DNA of 64,000 nucleotides, taken from contig NZ_JADNRA010000033.1 in assembly GCF_015709525.1 (NCBI RefSeq), positions 62,001-126,000 on the forward strand. Direction: 5' to 3'. The DNA comes from Methylocystis sp. L43. Lineage in GTDB: Bacteria; Pseudomonadota; Alphaproteobacteria; Rhizobiales; Beijerinckiaceae. The translations under genes were made by a program, and so were the position numbers. Positions 47,946 to 56,491 of the stretch are shown here, piece after piece. The notes under the pieces are model-generated. The model saw only the letters and a list, made by a program, of their open reading frames with translations, searched no databases and was not told the origin of the DNA. Position 1 is the stretch's first letter. Every line of letters begins with the position of its first letter.

Positions 47946-48131
47946 CTAGTGACAGGGGAAGGAGAGCGCGTGGCGCGTGTCATGCGCCGCGTCATGGACG
48001 CTTTCCGGATAGGCGAAGCCCGCGAGCCAAACGAGTCCGAAGCCGAGCGTGAGCGCAACGGCGGCGGCCTTCAGCGCCTCGAGTCTCGAAGCGGGGAGGG
48101 CGGCGGCGTTGGCGGATGATTTGGCGGTCAT
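47946..48131 (-). CDS. cbtB: Cobalt transporter subunit CbtB
   Basis: 61 residues from the ATG at 48131, with AGGGAG about six bases upstream. One membrane segment (AAAVALTLGFGLVWLAGFAY) and the hallmark His-rich C-terminus (ESVHDAAHDTRHALSFPCH), expected to bind cobalt. First gene of the riboswitch-controlled operon, twelve bases ahead of cbtA. Confidence 0.92.
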   Translation of the reverse strand: MTAKSSANAAALPASRLEALKAAAVALTLGFGLVWLAGFAYPESVHDAAHDTRHALSFPCH

Positions 48132-48195
48132 ATCGGTCTCCCTGCCGCCCCACCGGCGGCGATGCGATGCGCGCGGCGATCGTAAGCGATCGCCA

Positions 48196-48368
48196 GACGG
48201 CAGGTCTCCTGGCTCCCGGCTCGTCGGACCGCGCCGCCTTCCCAAGCGTTCAAGCTCAGTGGCGGATGGCGCGGGCCTCGCCGGCTACAGTTGCGGGGGC
48301 AGCCGCGGATAGGGGCGTAATGCCCGCGCCGCGTTCCCTTTTCACTTCTTGCGAAGGACCGTCCCGAC
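48196..48368 (-). promoter_or_regulatory. Cobalamin riboswitch
   Basis: Read on the minus strand, the conserved elements come in order: GGTCCTTCGCAAG, GGGAACGCGG, GGGCATTACGCCC, GCGGCTGCCCCCGCAACTG, GCCACTG, GGGAAGGCG and the B12 box GAGCCAGGAGACCTGCC. A perfect 8-bp hairpin (48175-48194, loop of four) lies just beyond the aptamer, and GCCGCC-GGTG-GGGCGGC precedes the cbtB ribosome site; no T-run is seen, so control is probably at translation initiation. Cobalamin binding should turn the operon off. Confidence 0.96.
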
Positions 48369-48370
48369 TA

Positions 48371-48399
48371 GTCATATGCGCGGCTTAGGCTTCCGTCAA
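48371..48399 (-). promoter_or_regulatory. Sigma70-type promoter of the cbtB-cobB operon
   Basis: On the minus strand, TTGACG (48399-48394), 17 bases, TATGAC (48376-48371). The predicted start near 48364 coincides with the 5' end of the cobalamin riboswitch. Confidence 0.75.
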
Positions 48400-48416
48400 A
48401 CCGCAGAGGAGCGCCT

Positions 48417-49058
48417 GTGACCGAGATGCACGAAGACGACGAGGCGCGCCGCCATCGTCTCAAGATGGAGAAGCGCAAGGCGGTTCAGGACGCCGAGGTC
48501 GCCGGCAAGACGGTCGCCCGCAAAGGCCTGCTGATGGTCCACACCGGCGCCGGCAAGGGCAAGTCGACGGCGGCCTTCGGGCTGGCGTTGCGCGCGCTCG
48601 GCCATGGCTGGAAGATCGGCGTCGTTCAGTTCGGCAAGGGCCAGTGGCAGACAGGCGAGCGCAACATGCTCGAAAAGCTTGGCCAAGAGTTCGGCCAAGA
48701 GTTCGGTCAAGTCGCCTGGCATACGCTTGGCGAGGGCTTCACCTGGGAGACGCAGGACCGCGCCCGCGACGAGGCGGCGGCGCGGCGCGCCTGGGAGAAG
48801 GCGTGCGAACTGATGGACGATCCCCACATTCGTCTGCTGGTGCTCGACGAACTGAACATTTCGCTGCGCTACGAGCATTTGCCGCTGGAGGAGGTGCTTC
48901 GCGCGCTCGCCGCGCGCCGCGACGATCTCAACGTCGTCGTGACCGGACGCAACGCCAAGCCGGAGCTCATCGCCGCAGCCGATCTCGTCACCGAGATGAC
49001 TCTCGTCAAGCACCATTTCGGCGCCGGCGTGAAAGCGCAGGAGGGAATCGAATTCTAA
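48417..49058 (+). CDS. cobO: Cob(I)yrinic acid a,c-diamide adenosyltransferase
   Basis: 213 residues from the GTG at 48417, with GAGGAG five bases upstream. CobO attaches the 5'-deoxyadenosyl group to cobalt of the corrinoid. P-loop VHTGAGKGKSTAAFGLALRA (about 41-60), GEGFTWETQDRARDE and the LLVLDELNISLRY region are intact. A 12-bp tandem duplication (48681-48704) repeats GQEF inside the variable loop before VAWHTLGEG. The gene diverges from the riboswitch operon and so is not controlled by that riboswitch. Confidence 0.95.
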   Translation: MTEMHEDDEARRHRLKMEKRKAVQDAEVAGKTVARKGLLMVHTGAGKGKSTAAFGLALRALGHGWKIGVVQFGKGQWQTGERNMLEKLGQEFGQEFGQVAWHTLGEGFTWETQDRARDEAAARRAWEKACELMDDPHIRLLVLDELNISLRYEHLPLEEVLRALAARRDDLNVVVTGRNAKPELIAAADLVTEMTLVKHHFGAGVKAQEGIEF

Positions 49059-49239
49059 CCCGAAACCTGTTCTGAACCCCGCCGGCATATCGCACTTGGC
49101 AGCGGCTCGCGTAGAGAATACGCTTTGCGGGCAGGCAGTTCCGTGACGAACAGGGACGCGCGCCAGCGACGCGAGCAGGCATCCCGAGGCGCGTCAGTTC
49201 TAGGCTGAACTCTCAACATCATCTGGACCTGAAAGCTCG

Positions 49240-50283
49240 ATGGACGTTTACGGCGCGCTCCGCTTTTCCGCTGCGAAGATCTCCAACGAACTGTTTTCGG
49301 CGGGATCGATTTTTTCGGTCTATTCCCTGGCGACGACGTTTCTCATCGCCGTTGGCGCGCTGGCCTATCAGCGCAAGATGCGGCGGGGGCGCGTCAACCT
49401 CCGGGCCATCGCGCGGGCGATCTTCGACAAGAGACTCCTGCTCTCCAAATCGTTCGCCGCGGACGTCAAGCTGCTCATCCTGAGCGTCGTTCTCATGCCG
49501 GTCGTGGTGGGCGCGCTCGTTCTATCGACGAACGGCGTTGCGACGGTCGTGAGCGGCTCGCTGCGCAATACTTTTGGCGCTTTTGCGCCGGTCTCTTGCT
49601 GTGACCTCTCGATAAAGCTTTTCTCTACCGCCGTGCTCTTTTTGGCCTATGAGATCGGCTATTGGGTCGATCACTATCTCAAGCATCGGATCCCGTTTTT
49701 GTGGGAGTTCCACAAGGTGCATCACACCGCCGAGGTGCTGACCCCGGTGACGAATTTTCGCAATCATCCGATCGACAACATCTTTTTCGGCTACATGCTC
49801 GCGATGTTCATTGGCGGCGCGTCAGGCATATTGGCGTGGGTGTTTGGGCGAACCACTGAATCCTTCACGGTCGACGGGAAGAACATCCTCTTCATCTTCT
49901 TCCTTTGGACGATCGGGCATCTTCAACATTCGCAGTTCTGGATTCCCTTTCGCGGCGTTTGGGGACACATCGTCCTGAGCCCCGCGCATCACCAGATCCA
50001 TCATTCGACAGATCCCCAGCACTTCAATCGCAACTTTGGCAGCGTTCTCGCCATTTGGGACTGGATTTTCGGATCGCTCGAGATGCCTTCGACCAAAAAC
50101 CCGCGCCTTAAATACGGGGTCGAGGAAGACGCCGCGGACCCGCATTCGTCTTTCGGACTATTGGCGACCCCGATGGTGAGAGCCGCTCTCGCGCTCTGGC
50201 GCGCGCTCGCCGATGCGTGGAATGCAGGGAGTGAGCGACTCGAGCAGCGCCGTCAAAGGCTGAAGAGCACAAGCATATTATGA
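49240..50283 (+). CDS. Sterol desaturase/fatty acid hydroxylase superfamily membrane protein
   Basis: 347 residues with an extra N-terminal membrane region (segments near 22-42, 72-95 and 122-142). The di-iron histidine clusters are all present: DHYLKH (about 143-148), HKVHH (about 158-162), HLQHSQFW (about 227) and HHQIHH (about 250-255). Members use O2 and a di-iron centre to hydroxylate or desaturate lipids. The substrate could be a fatty acyl, sphingoid or triterpenoid lipid. It is translationally coupled (ATGA) to the transporter that follows. The 181 bases upstream contain nothing I recognise. Confidence 0.88.
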   Translation: MDVYGALRFSAAKISNELFSAGSIFSVYSLATTFLIAVGALAYQRKMRRGRVNLRAIARAIFDKRLLLSKSFAADVKLLILSVVLMPVVVGALVLSTNGVATVVSGSLRNTFGAFAPVSCCDLSIKLFSTAVLFLAYEIGYWVDHYLKHRIPFLWEFHKVHHTAEVLTPVTNFRNHPIDNIFFGYMLAMFIGGASGILAWVFGRTTESFTVDGKNILFIFFLWTIGHLQHSQFWIPFRGVWGHIVLSPAHHQIHHSTDPQHFNRNFGSVLAIWDWIFGSLEMPSTKNPRLKYGVEEDAADPHSSFGLLATPMVRAALALWRALADAWNAGSERLEQRRQRLKSTSIL

Positions 50284-51209
50284 GTCGCCTTCGCGCCGAT
50301 TTGCTGCTTGTCCTGGCGGCTTTTATCTGGGGGACGGCCTTTATCGCGCAAAAAAACGCCGGCGAGCTTATGGGGCCGATCACCTTCGTCGGCGTCCGTT
50401 TTCTCCTGTCGTGCGCCGCGCTCGTTCCGCTGGCGCTCTACGAGAGCCGTCACAGTGAGTCTTGCCTAAAAAAGGGCGATTTGGCGCTCGCCGGCCTGAT
50501 CGGCTTGTGCGTCTTCCTCGCCGCGGCTTTGCAGCAGGTCGGCCTTGCCACAACGACGGCGACCAACGGCGGATTTCTCACGGCGCTATATGTCGTGCTC
50601 GTTCCAGTGTTCGTCTTTGCGCAGACCGGCGTACGACCCCGGCAGGTCGTTCTCGTCGCGGGCCTCGGGTCCATCGTGGGCGCCTGGCTGCTGACGGACA
50701 GCGGCCAGCTGCAGAGTTGGACGTCGGGCGACGCCCTGGTACTGATTGCGGATATTGCGTGGGCGGCTGGGATCAGTCTCGTCCCAACCTTTCTCGCTCG
50801 CGCCAATCGGCCGTATTTTTTGGCTTTCGCGCAGTTCGGCGTCATCGGCGTTCTTGGAACCGTCGTGGGCCTTGGCGGCGAGCCTTTTTCGCTCGAGGGC
50901 CTCATCGCGGCCCTGCCGTCAATTCTCTATGCGGGGCTGTGCTCCGGGGGGATCGCCTTCACGCTTCAAATCGTGGCGCTCAACTATACGCCAGCGGCCG
51001 AAGCCGCCCTCATCATGTCGCTGGAGAGCGTTTTCGCAGCCTTGGCGGGCGTTATCTTGCTGTCCGAGCGCCTCACCGCGTCGGCGATGGTGGGCGGATT
51101 GCTGATCTTGCTTAGCGCCGTCTTCGTCGAAGCAGGACCGGCCGCGCAAAATATTTGGGTGTCGCAATATTGGAGTCGGCTGTCGCAAGTGTGGAGTCGA
51201 GCGCGTTAG
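50280..51209 (+). CDS. DMT-superfamily (EamA) permease
   Basis: 309 residues with ten membrane segments and the duplicated EamA layout: GTAFIAQKNAGELMGPITFVGVR in the first half and GGIAFTLQIVALNYTPAAEAALIMSLE in the second. It belongs to the RhaT/YdcZ-like drug/metabolite exporters; the substrate is unknown. The ATG overlaps the hydroxylase stop, which suggests a joint role, for example moving a product or precursor across the inner membrane (inference). Confidence 0.9.
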   Translation: MSRLRADLLLVLAAFIWGTAFIAQKNAGELMGPITFVGVRFLLSCAALVPLALYESRHSESCLKKGDLALAGLIGLCVFLAAALQQVGLATTTATNGGFLTALYVVLVPVFVFAQTGVRPRQVVLVAGLGSIVGAWLLTDSGQLQSWTSGDALVLIADIAWAAGISLVPTFLARANRPYFLAFAQFGVIGVLGTVVGLGGEPFSLEGLIAALPSILYAGLCSGGIAFTLQIVALNYTPAAEAALIMSLESVFAALAGVILLSERLTASAMVGGLLILLSAVFVEAGPAAQNIWVSQYWSRLSQVWSRAR

Positions 51210-51226
51210 CCGTCTGAAAAAGTGGA

Positions 51227-51259
51227 AGCCGACGCTCGATCACGTCGAGAACGTCGGCT
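51227..51259 (-). terminator. Long hairpin between convergent genes, likely minus-strand terminator
   Basis: AGCCGACG-CTCGA and TCGAG-(AA)-CGTCGGCT form a 13-bp stem. On the minus strand it is followed within six bases by five T, so it could end the transcript of the 63-residue protein gene. Confidence 0.5.
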
Positions 51260-51299
51260 CCAAAATGATCTGCGCGGTAACCGGCCGATCACCCGCCAG

Positions 51300-51340
51300 A
51301 AAGACAAGGGCCGGGAGCTTGCGCGCCCGGCGAGTCTTTT
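51300..51340. terminator. Second hairpin between convergent genes, possible terminator
   Basis: Nested inverted repeats AAAGAC ... GTCTTT around GCCGGG ... CCCGGC, with four T on the + strand. It could end the EamA transcript. Confidence 0.45.
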
Positions 51341-51355
51341 CGGCAGGGGTATGTT

Positions 51356-51547
51356 TTACTGGATCATGCGGGCGGTAGAGCCAACGCCTTCGCCCTGGAT
51401 GCCGTTACGGTTGCCCGTGCCGTTGGTTCCTTCAGGAGAAATCCAGTCCGGAACCCAGGTCAGAGCGACGACGACGAAGGCGACGAAGGCGGCGATCCAA
51501 AGCAGCATCTTGCCGATATCGCCGGTATTGTGAACGTTGACGGCCAT
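51356..51547 (-). CDS. 63-residue single-pass membrane protein of unknown function
   Basis: Starts at the ATG at 51547, with AGGGGGAA about five bases upstream, an unusually strong site. One membrane segment (MLLWIAAFVAFVVVALTWVPDWI, about residues 14-36) ends with two tryptophans and Pro, and a Gly/Asn-rich tail follows (SPEGTNGTGNRNGIQGEG). The upstream region is AT-rich. Small proteins of this layout can be respiratory or photosynthetic accessory subunits, but no motif decides it. The open frame could extend 27 codons upstream; the ribosome site argues against that. Confidence 0.6.
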   Translation of the reverse strand: MAVNVHNTGDIGKMLLWIAAFVAFVVVALTWVPDWISPEGTNGTGNRNGIQGEGVGSTARMIQ

Positions 51548-51657
51548 GCGTTTTCCCCCTGTTCTTGATTTTACGTGAATGCTTGCCGCATCGAGAGGGA
51601 GCCTAGCTTGTTTCGGATCGGATGGCAATGCGCTCCTGCTGGGACTGAAACGCCCGC

Positions 51658-51681
51658 CAAAAAAGCAAAATTACTTTTTTG
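51658..51681. other. AT-rich perfect inverted repeat
   Basis: CAAAAAAG (51658-51665) and CTTTTTTG (51674-51681) around an AT-rich 8-base loop, followed by ATTCAATTAATTAAC. It lies between the divergent small-protein gene and rpsB; it could be a regulator site or a bidirectional stop. The AT content contrasts sharply with the genome. Confidence 0.45.
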
Positions 51682-51827
51682 ATTCAATTAATTAACATGC
51701 GACAGAACGTCGCGGCCGCTGCAAAAAATTAAGCGCATTTCCTTGTCCTCGCGTTCCTGTCCGACCCCGATCCGCCGGCACGCGTCAAACGGCTAAAGCG
51801 TCCGCGCGGGTCGGCTGGCCGCGGCCC

Positions 51828-51856
51828 TTGCCGGACGTAGGCGCATCGCCTATAAG
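51828..51856 (+). promoter_or_regulatory. Sigma70-type promoter of rpsB-tsf
   Basis: TTGCCG (51828-51833), 17 bases, TATAAG (51851-51856). Transcription from about 51863 would give a leader of roughly 107 nt before rpsB. Confidence 0.6.
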
Positions 51857-51912
51857 CGCGCCATTCCACAGGCGAGGGTTACGCGGCGTCTGCCTCAAGA
51901 CGTCGCTCCGGT

Positions 51913-51936
51913 GGCCGGCTCTCCGGCCTCTTTATT
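51913..51936 (+). promoter_or_regulatory. Leader hairpin before rpsB, candidate attenuator
   Basis: GGCCGG-CTCT-CCGGCC followed by TCTTTATT in the rpsB leader, 33 bases before the ATG. The weak T-run suggests attenuation or an S2-binding leader; neither is shown. Confidence 0.35.
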
Positions 51937-51969
51937 CTCTCGCCGAGGTTCAACCGGAGAAAAGACACT

Positions 51970-53022
51970 ATGGCTCTGCCCGATTTCACCATGCGCGGCC
52001 TCCTGGAGGCCGGCGCTCACTTCGGCCATCAGTCGCATCGCTGGAACCCGAAGATGGCGCCTTTCATCTTTGGCGCCCGCAACAACATCCACATCATCGA
52101 TCTCGCCCAGACGGTGCCGCTGCTCCATCAGGCGCTGAAGACGATTTCGGACACTGTCTCCAAGGGCGGTCGCGTGCTGTTCGTGGGCACCAAGCGCCAG
52201 GCGCAGGAGCAGATCGCCGACGCCGCCAAGCGGAGCGCTCAATATTACATCAATTCCCGCTGGTTGGGCGGCACGCTGACCAATTGGAAGACGATTTCCG
52301 GATCGATCACCCGTCTGCGCAAGCTCGACGAGCAGCTTTCGGCCGGCGCTTCGGGCATCACCAAGAAAGAGCGTCTGCTGCTGACCCGCGAGCGCGACAA
52401 GCTCGAAAAGGCGCTCGGCGGCATTAAGGATATGGGCGGCACGCCGGATCTGATCTTCGTGATCGACACCAACAAAGAGCAGCTCGCGATCAAGGAGGCG
52501 AATCGCCTAAAGATTCCCGTGGTCGCCGTGCTCGACACCAATTGCGATCCGGATGGCGTCACCCATCCGATCCCCGGCAACGACGATGCGGGCCGCGCCA
52601 TCGCGCTCTACTGCGATCTCGTGGCGAGAGCCGCCATCGACGGCATTTCGCGCAGCCAGGGCTCGGTGGGAATCGATATCGGCGCCGATGAGTCGCCGGC
52701 GCTTGAGCCCGCGCTCGAGACGCGCGCCGTGGTGCGCGAAGATTTGCGTCCCGCCGAAACCGCCGGGACGGATACCGAGACGCCTCTCGAGGCCTTCGAA
52801 CTGCTGTCGGCGCCGCGCGGCGCCCCGGACGATCTCGCCAAGCTGCACGGCGTCGGCCCGCAGCTCGTCAAGAAACTCAACGACGCCGGCGTCTATCATT
52901 ATTGGCAGCTTGCCGCGATGACTCCGGCGGACGTCGAAAAACTCGACGGCGAATTGAAGCTAAACGGCCGCATTGCGCGTGACGGCTGGGTCGATCAGGC
53001 GAAGGCGCTCCTCGCCGGCTAA
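51970..53022 (+). CDS. rpsB: 30S ribosomal protein S2 with C-terminal extension
   Basis: 350 residues, about 100 longer than E. coli S2. The N-terminal 230 residues are standard ([71 protein letters not shown]). After an acidic linker comes a helix-hairpin-helix-like module ([20 protein letters not shown] ... [15 protein letters not shown]), a known alphaproteobacterial addition. S2 assembles late on the 30S head. GGAG lies about ten bases before the ATG; tsf follows 92 bases later. Confidence 0.96.
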   Translation: MALPDFTMRGLLEAGAHFGHQSHRWNPKMAPFIFGARNNIHIIDLAQTVPLLHQALKTISDTVSKGGRVLFVGTKRQAQEQIADAAKRSAQYYINSRWLGGTLTNWKTISGSITRLRKLDEQLSAGASGITKKERLLLTRERDKLEKALGGIKDMGGTPDLIFVIDTNKEQLAIKEANRLKIPVVAVLDTNCDPDGVTHPIPGNDDAGRAIALYCDLVARAAIDGISRSQGSVGIDIGADESPALEPALETRAVVREDLRPAETAGTDTETPLEAFELLSAPRGAPDDLAKLHGVGPQLVKKLNDAGVYHYWQLAAMTPADVEKLDGELKLNGRIARDGWVDQAKALLAG

Positions 53023-53114
53023 GTCGATCCGTCAAGTCCAATGCTTTAAGACGCGCGCGCCGGTCCAAGTGGGCCGGCGTCGTCGCATGACTCCCTTGAG
53101 AAGGAATTTCAGCC

Positions 53115-54041
53115 ATGGCTACGATCACCGCCGCCCTTGTAAAGGAACTGCGCGAGAGCACCGGCGCGGGCATGATGGATTGCAAGGCGGCGCTCACCCA
53201 GACGGACGGCGAGTTTGAAGCGGCGGTCGACTGGCTGCGCAAGAAGGGCCTCTCCAAGGCCGCGAAGAAAGCCGATCGCGTTGCCGCCGAAGGACTTGTC
53301 GCCGCGCTCGTCTCGGAGAATTCGGGCGTCGTCGTCGAGGTGAATTCGGAGACGGACTTCGTCGCCCGCAACGCCGATTTCCAGACGCTTGTGAAGAACA
53401 TCGCCGAAGTCGCCTTAAAGAGCGGCAAGAGCGACGTCGAGGCGCTCGGCAAGGAAGCCTATCCCGGCGGCGGAACGGTGAGCGAAGCGATCACCCATGC
53501 GATCGCCGGCATCGGCGAGAACCTGACGCTGCGCCGCGCCGCCGCGCTCAGCGTCGGCGAGGGCGTGGTCGGCCGCTATGTGCATGCGCAGGTCGTCGAC
53601 GGCCAGGGCAAGATCGCGGTGATCGTCGCGCTCGAATCGAAGGGCGACAAGGACGTGCTGGCGACGCTCGCGCGCCAGCTCGCCATGCATGTCGCGTCGG
53701 CGAATCCGCTGGCGCTCGACGCCTCGGGCCTCGACCCGGCGACGGTCGAGCGCGAGAAGAAGCTGCTTGCCGAGAAGAACGCCGGCAAGCCGGAGAACGT
53801 GCTGCAGAAGATCATCGACTCTGGCATCAAGACCTACGCCAAGGAGGTCTGCATGCTCGATCAGGTCTCGAACCATCCTGACCACAGCGGCAAGACCGTG
53901 GCGCAGGCGGTGAAGGAGCTAGAGGGCAAGGCCGGCGCGCCGATCGCCATCAAGGGCTTCGTGCGCTACGCGCTCGGCGAAGGCATCGAGAAACAGACGA
54001 GCGACTTCGCCGCGGAGGTCGCGGCCGCTGTGAAGGGGTAA
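53115..54041 (+). CDS. tsf: Elongation factor Ts
   Basis: 308 residues. EF-Ts recharges EF-Tu by exchanging GDP for GTP. The N-terminal UBA-like region has [20 protein letters not shown], followed by [15 protein letters not shown] and the second core [14 protein letters not shown], ending with [26 protein letters not shown] precedes the ATG. A terminator follows 36 bases after the stop. Confidence 0.97.
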   Translation: MATITAALVKELRESTGAGMMDCKAALTQTDGEFEAAVDWLRKKGLSKAAKKADRVAAEGLVAALVSENSGVVVEVNSETDFVARNADFQTLVKNIAEVALKSGKSDVEALGKEAYPGGGTVSEAITHAIAGIGENLTLRRAAALSVGEGVVGRYVHAQVVDGQGKIAVIVALESKGDKDVLATLARQLAMHVASANPLALDASGLDPATVEREKKLLAEKNAGKPENVLQKIIDSGIKTYAKEVCMLDQVSNHPDHSGKTVAQAVKELEGKAGAPIAIKGFVRYALGEGIEKQTSDFAAEVAAAVKG

Positions 54042-54077
54042 GTCATTCCCTCCGCTTGTGGTGAAAAGGTTAGTGCG

Positions 54078-54104
54078 GGCCGGGGCGTTGACCCCGGCCT
54101 TTTT
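54078..54104 (+). terminator. Intrinsic terminator of rpsB-tsf
   Basis: A perfect 8-bp stem, GGCCGGGG and CCCCGGCC, with loop CGTTGA, then five T. Confidence 0.92.
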
Positions 54105-54121
54105 GTGTCCGCGACCTCTCC

Positions 54122-54236
54122 GCGTCATGCACCGGCCTTGTGCGGGCATCCACGCAGCGACGCTACGCGAGCCTCTCAGCGTAACTCAGCCTCTCGAAGT
54201 GGATGGCCGGGACAAGCCCGGCCATGACGGCTGAAA
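54122..54236. repeat. Palindromic dispersed repeat, family A, single shorter copy
   Basis: Left arm GCGTCATGCACCGGCCTTGT and right arm GGGACAAGCCCGGCCATGAC enclose a GC-rich centre with ATCCACG and GTGGATGG. It is related to the tandem copies at 963-1406. It fills much of the 401-base gap after tsf; the rest up to 54442 shows nothing else. Confidence 0.8.
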
Positions 54237-54442
54237 GTCCGCGTCGTCACTCCCCCGCATAGGCGCAGCGACCTTCATCTCCGCCTCTCTGTGCTTCGCG
54301 CTGAGTGCGCGAAGAGGATGCAACGGCTGTTGGCGATGCTTTTGGTTATCGCCCCCACGCGAAACAATCGCGGGCGGGCGGCGTTTAGGCTCCGGATGTT
54401 GGTTTTCGTCGCAAGGCGAAGATCGAGCAGGAGGAGCATCGC

Positions 54443-55432
54443 ATGCGCGCCAAGAAGACCGCCGCAGACGACATGATTCGCGGACCGCGCGTTGCGAGCG
54501 TGATCGAAACCGACACCTCCGTGCTCGGCTTCGATGACGCGCCGTCCGCGCGGGGACTGCGCGATCCGCGCGAACTCTATCCCAAGCCGCCCTTCGAAAA
54601 GCAGACGCAGCCCTGGCCGGGTCTCGCCGGCCTCATGACGCCGCGTCCCGATCACGGCGAGGAGAGCTACCGCGGCTCGGGGCGTCTGCTTGGCCGCAAG
54701 GCGCTCATCACCGGCGGCGACAGCGGCATCGGCCGCGCCGCGGCGATCGCCTTCGCCCGCGAGGGCGCCGACGTCGCGATCAATTATCTGCCGGAGGAGG
54801 AGGCGGACGCGAAGGAGGTCATGACTCTTCTGGGCGAGGCCGACGTCAATGCGGTGGCGCTTCCAGGAGATATTCGCGACGAGGGCTTTTGCCGCAAGCT
54901 CGTCGACGATGCGGCGCGCGATCTTGGCGGCCTGGATATTCTCGTCAACAACGCCGCGCGCCAGCATGCGCGCCAATCGATTCTCGACATTACGATCGAG
55001 GATCTCGACTGGACGTTTCAAACCAATCTCTACGCGCTGTTCTGGATCACGAAAGCCGCGATTCCGCATCTCCAGCCGGGATCGTCGATCATCAATACGA
55101 GTTCGATCGTCGCCTTCGATCCTTCGCCGCAGCTTCTGGATTATTCGGCGACCAAGGCCGCCATTCTCAACTTCACCAGATGTCTGGCGAAGCAGCTCGC
55201 CGACAAAGGCATCAGGGTCAACGCCGTGGCGCCCGGCCCGTTCTGGACGGCGCTGCAGCCGAGCGGCGGACAATTTCCCGATCACCTCGCCGAATTTGGC
55301 GCCGACACGCCGCTGGGGCGCCCGGGACAACCGGCGGAAATTGCGCCGCTTTATGTGCTGCTCGCGTCCAATGAAGCGAGCTTCACGACGGGACAGGTCT
55401 TCGGCGCGACGGGCGGCGAGGTGGGGCCGTAA
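54443..55432 (+). CDS. SDR family oxidoreductase (YghA-like)
   Basis: 329 residues. A roughly 75-residue N-terminal extension with [19 protein letters not shown] precedes a classical short-chain dehydrogenase: [19 protein letters not shown] (NAD(P) binding), NNAARQ, catalytic Ser in INTSSIVAF and Tyr/Lys in [10 protein letters not shown]. This layout matches the YghA / glucose-dehydrogenase-like aldehyde reductase group, often linked to general stress. GGAGGAG lies upstream of the ATG. The substrate is unknown. Confidence 0.9.
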   Translation: MRAKKTAADDMIRGPRVASVIETDTSVLGFDDAPSARGLRDPRELYPKPPFEKQTQPWPGLAGLMTPRPDHGEESYRGSGRLLGRKALITGGDSGIGRAAAIAFAREGADVAINYLPEEEADAKEVMTLLGEADVNAVALPGDIRDEGFCRKLVDDAARDLGGLDILVNNAARQHARQSILDITIEDLDWTFQTNLYALFWITKAAIPHLQPGSSIINTSSIVAFDPSPQLLDYSATKAAILNFTRCLAKQLADKGIRVNAVAPGPFWTALQPSGGQFPDHLAEFGADTPLGRPGQPAEIAPLYVLLASNEASFTTGQVFGATGGEVGP

Positions 55433-55591
55433 TCGCTCGCCCCAAGTCTGTACGCTTCAATTCCTGCGTCGCGGCTCCCGTTGGCTCGTGACAGTGGCTT
55501 CATTCAGAACTCGTGCGACTGCCTCACTTGCGGGCGCCGCTCGGCGTCCGTAAGAAGAACGCGCCCCGCTTCAGCCACCGAGAGACGCCTC

Positions 55592-56320
55592 ATGTCCGAC
55601 CTCACGTCGACGCGACGATTCAAGCGTGTGGTCGTCAAATTGTCCGGGGAAGCCCTGCAGGGCGCGGCGCCGCACGGGCTTGACGCCGTCACGCTCGCCC
55701 GCATCGCCGCGGACCTCGCGACCGCCGCGGACGCGGGGCATGAGATCGCCGTCGTCGTCGGCGGCGGCAATTTCTTTCGCGGCATCAAGGGCGCCGACAC
55801 CGGGATCGAGCGCGCGCGCGCCGATTCGATCGGCATGCTGGCGACGGTGATGAACGGGCTGGCGCTGGAGCAGGCGGTCGAAGGGCAGGGGCGGCAGGCG
55901 CGCTGCCTCTCCGCCGTCACCATGCCGTCCATATGCGAATCCTTTTCGCGCCGCGCCGCCCTGCATCATCTGGCTAAGGGACGCGTCGTCATTGCGGCCG
56001 GAGGCACCGGCAATCCCTTCTTCACGACCGACACCGGCGCGGTGTTGCGCGCCGCGGAGCTGTCCGCCGACGCGGTGCTCAAAGCCACGCAGGTCGATGG
56101 CGTCTACACCGCCGATCCCAAGCGCGATCCGACCGCGCAGCGCTATGACCGCTTGAGCCATGACGAGGCGATCGCCAAAAACCTGGCGGTGATGGATACG
56201 GCGGCCTTCGCGCTCGCCCGCGAGAATAAAATCCCGATTCTGGTCTTTTCGATCGCCGAGGCCGGCGCCATCGACGGGGCGCTTTCCGGTCAGGCGCGCG
56301 CCACCCTCGTCGCGCCGTAA
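55592..56320 (+). CDS. pyrH: Uridylate kinase
   Basis: 242 residues from the ATG at 55592; the frame is open 37 codons further upstream without a supporting site. PyrH phosphorylates UMP to UDP. Motifs: KRVVVKLSGEALQG, IAVVVGGGNFFRGI, DSIGMLATVMNGLAL and GTGNPFFTTDTGAVLRAAEL. It begins the pyrH-frr-uppS-cdsA-dxr-rseP-bamA run. Confidence 0.96.
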   Translation: MSDLTSTRRFKRVVVKLSGEALQGAAPHGLDAVTLARIAADLATAADAGHEIAVVVGGGNFFRGIKGADTGIERARADSIGMLATVMNGLALEQAVEGQGRQARCLSAVTMPSICESFSRRAALHHLAKGRVVIAAGGTGNPFFTTDTGAVLRAAELSADAVLKATQVDGVYTADPKRDPTAQRYDRLSHDEAIAKNLAVMDTAAFALARENKIPILVFSIAEAGAIDGALSGQARATLVAP

Positions 56321-56491
56321 GACGCTTTCGCGCGCGACGCGAAATCGTGCAATAAATCTTGCGCCGCGGAGCCGCAGCGCCGGCGAGGGCGGCGGCGTGC
56401 GCCTTTTCGCCGCGCCATGTATGAAAACATAAGAAGCCGAGCCGCGCGAGTGTTCGTGAGAGCGGCGACAGATCAAAGACAGGTTGTGAAC

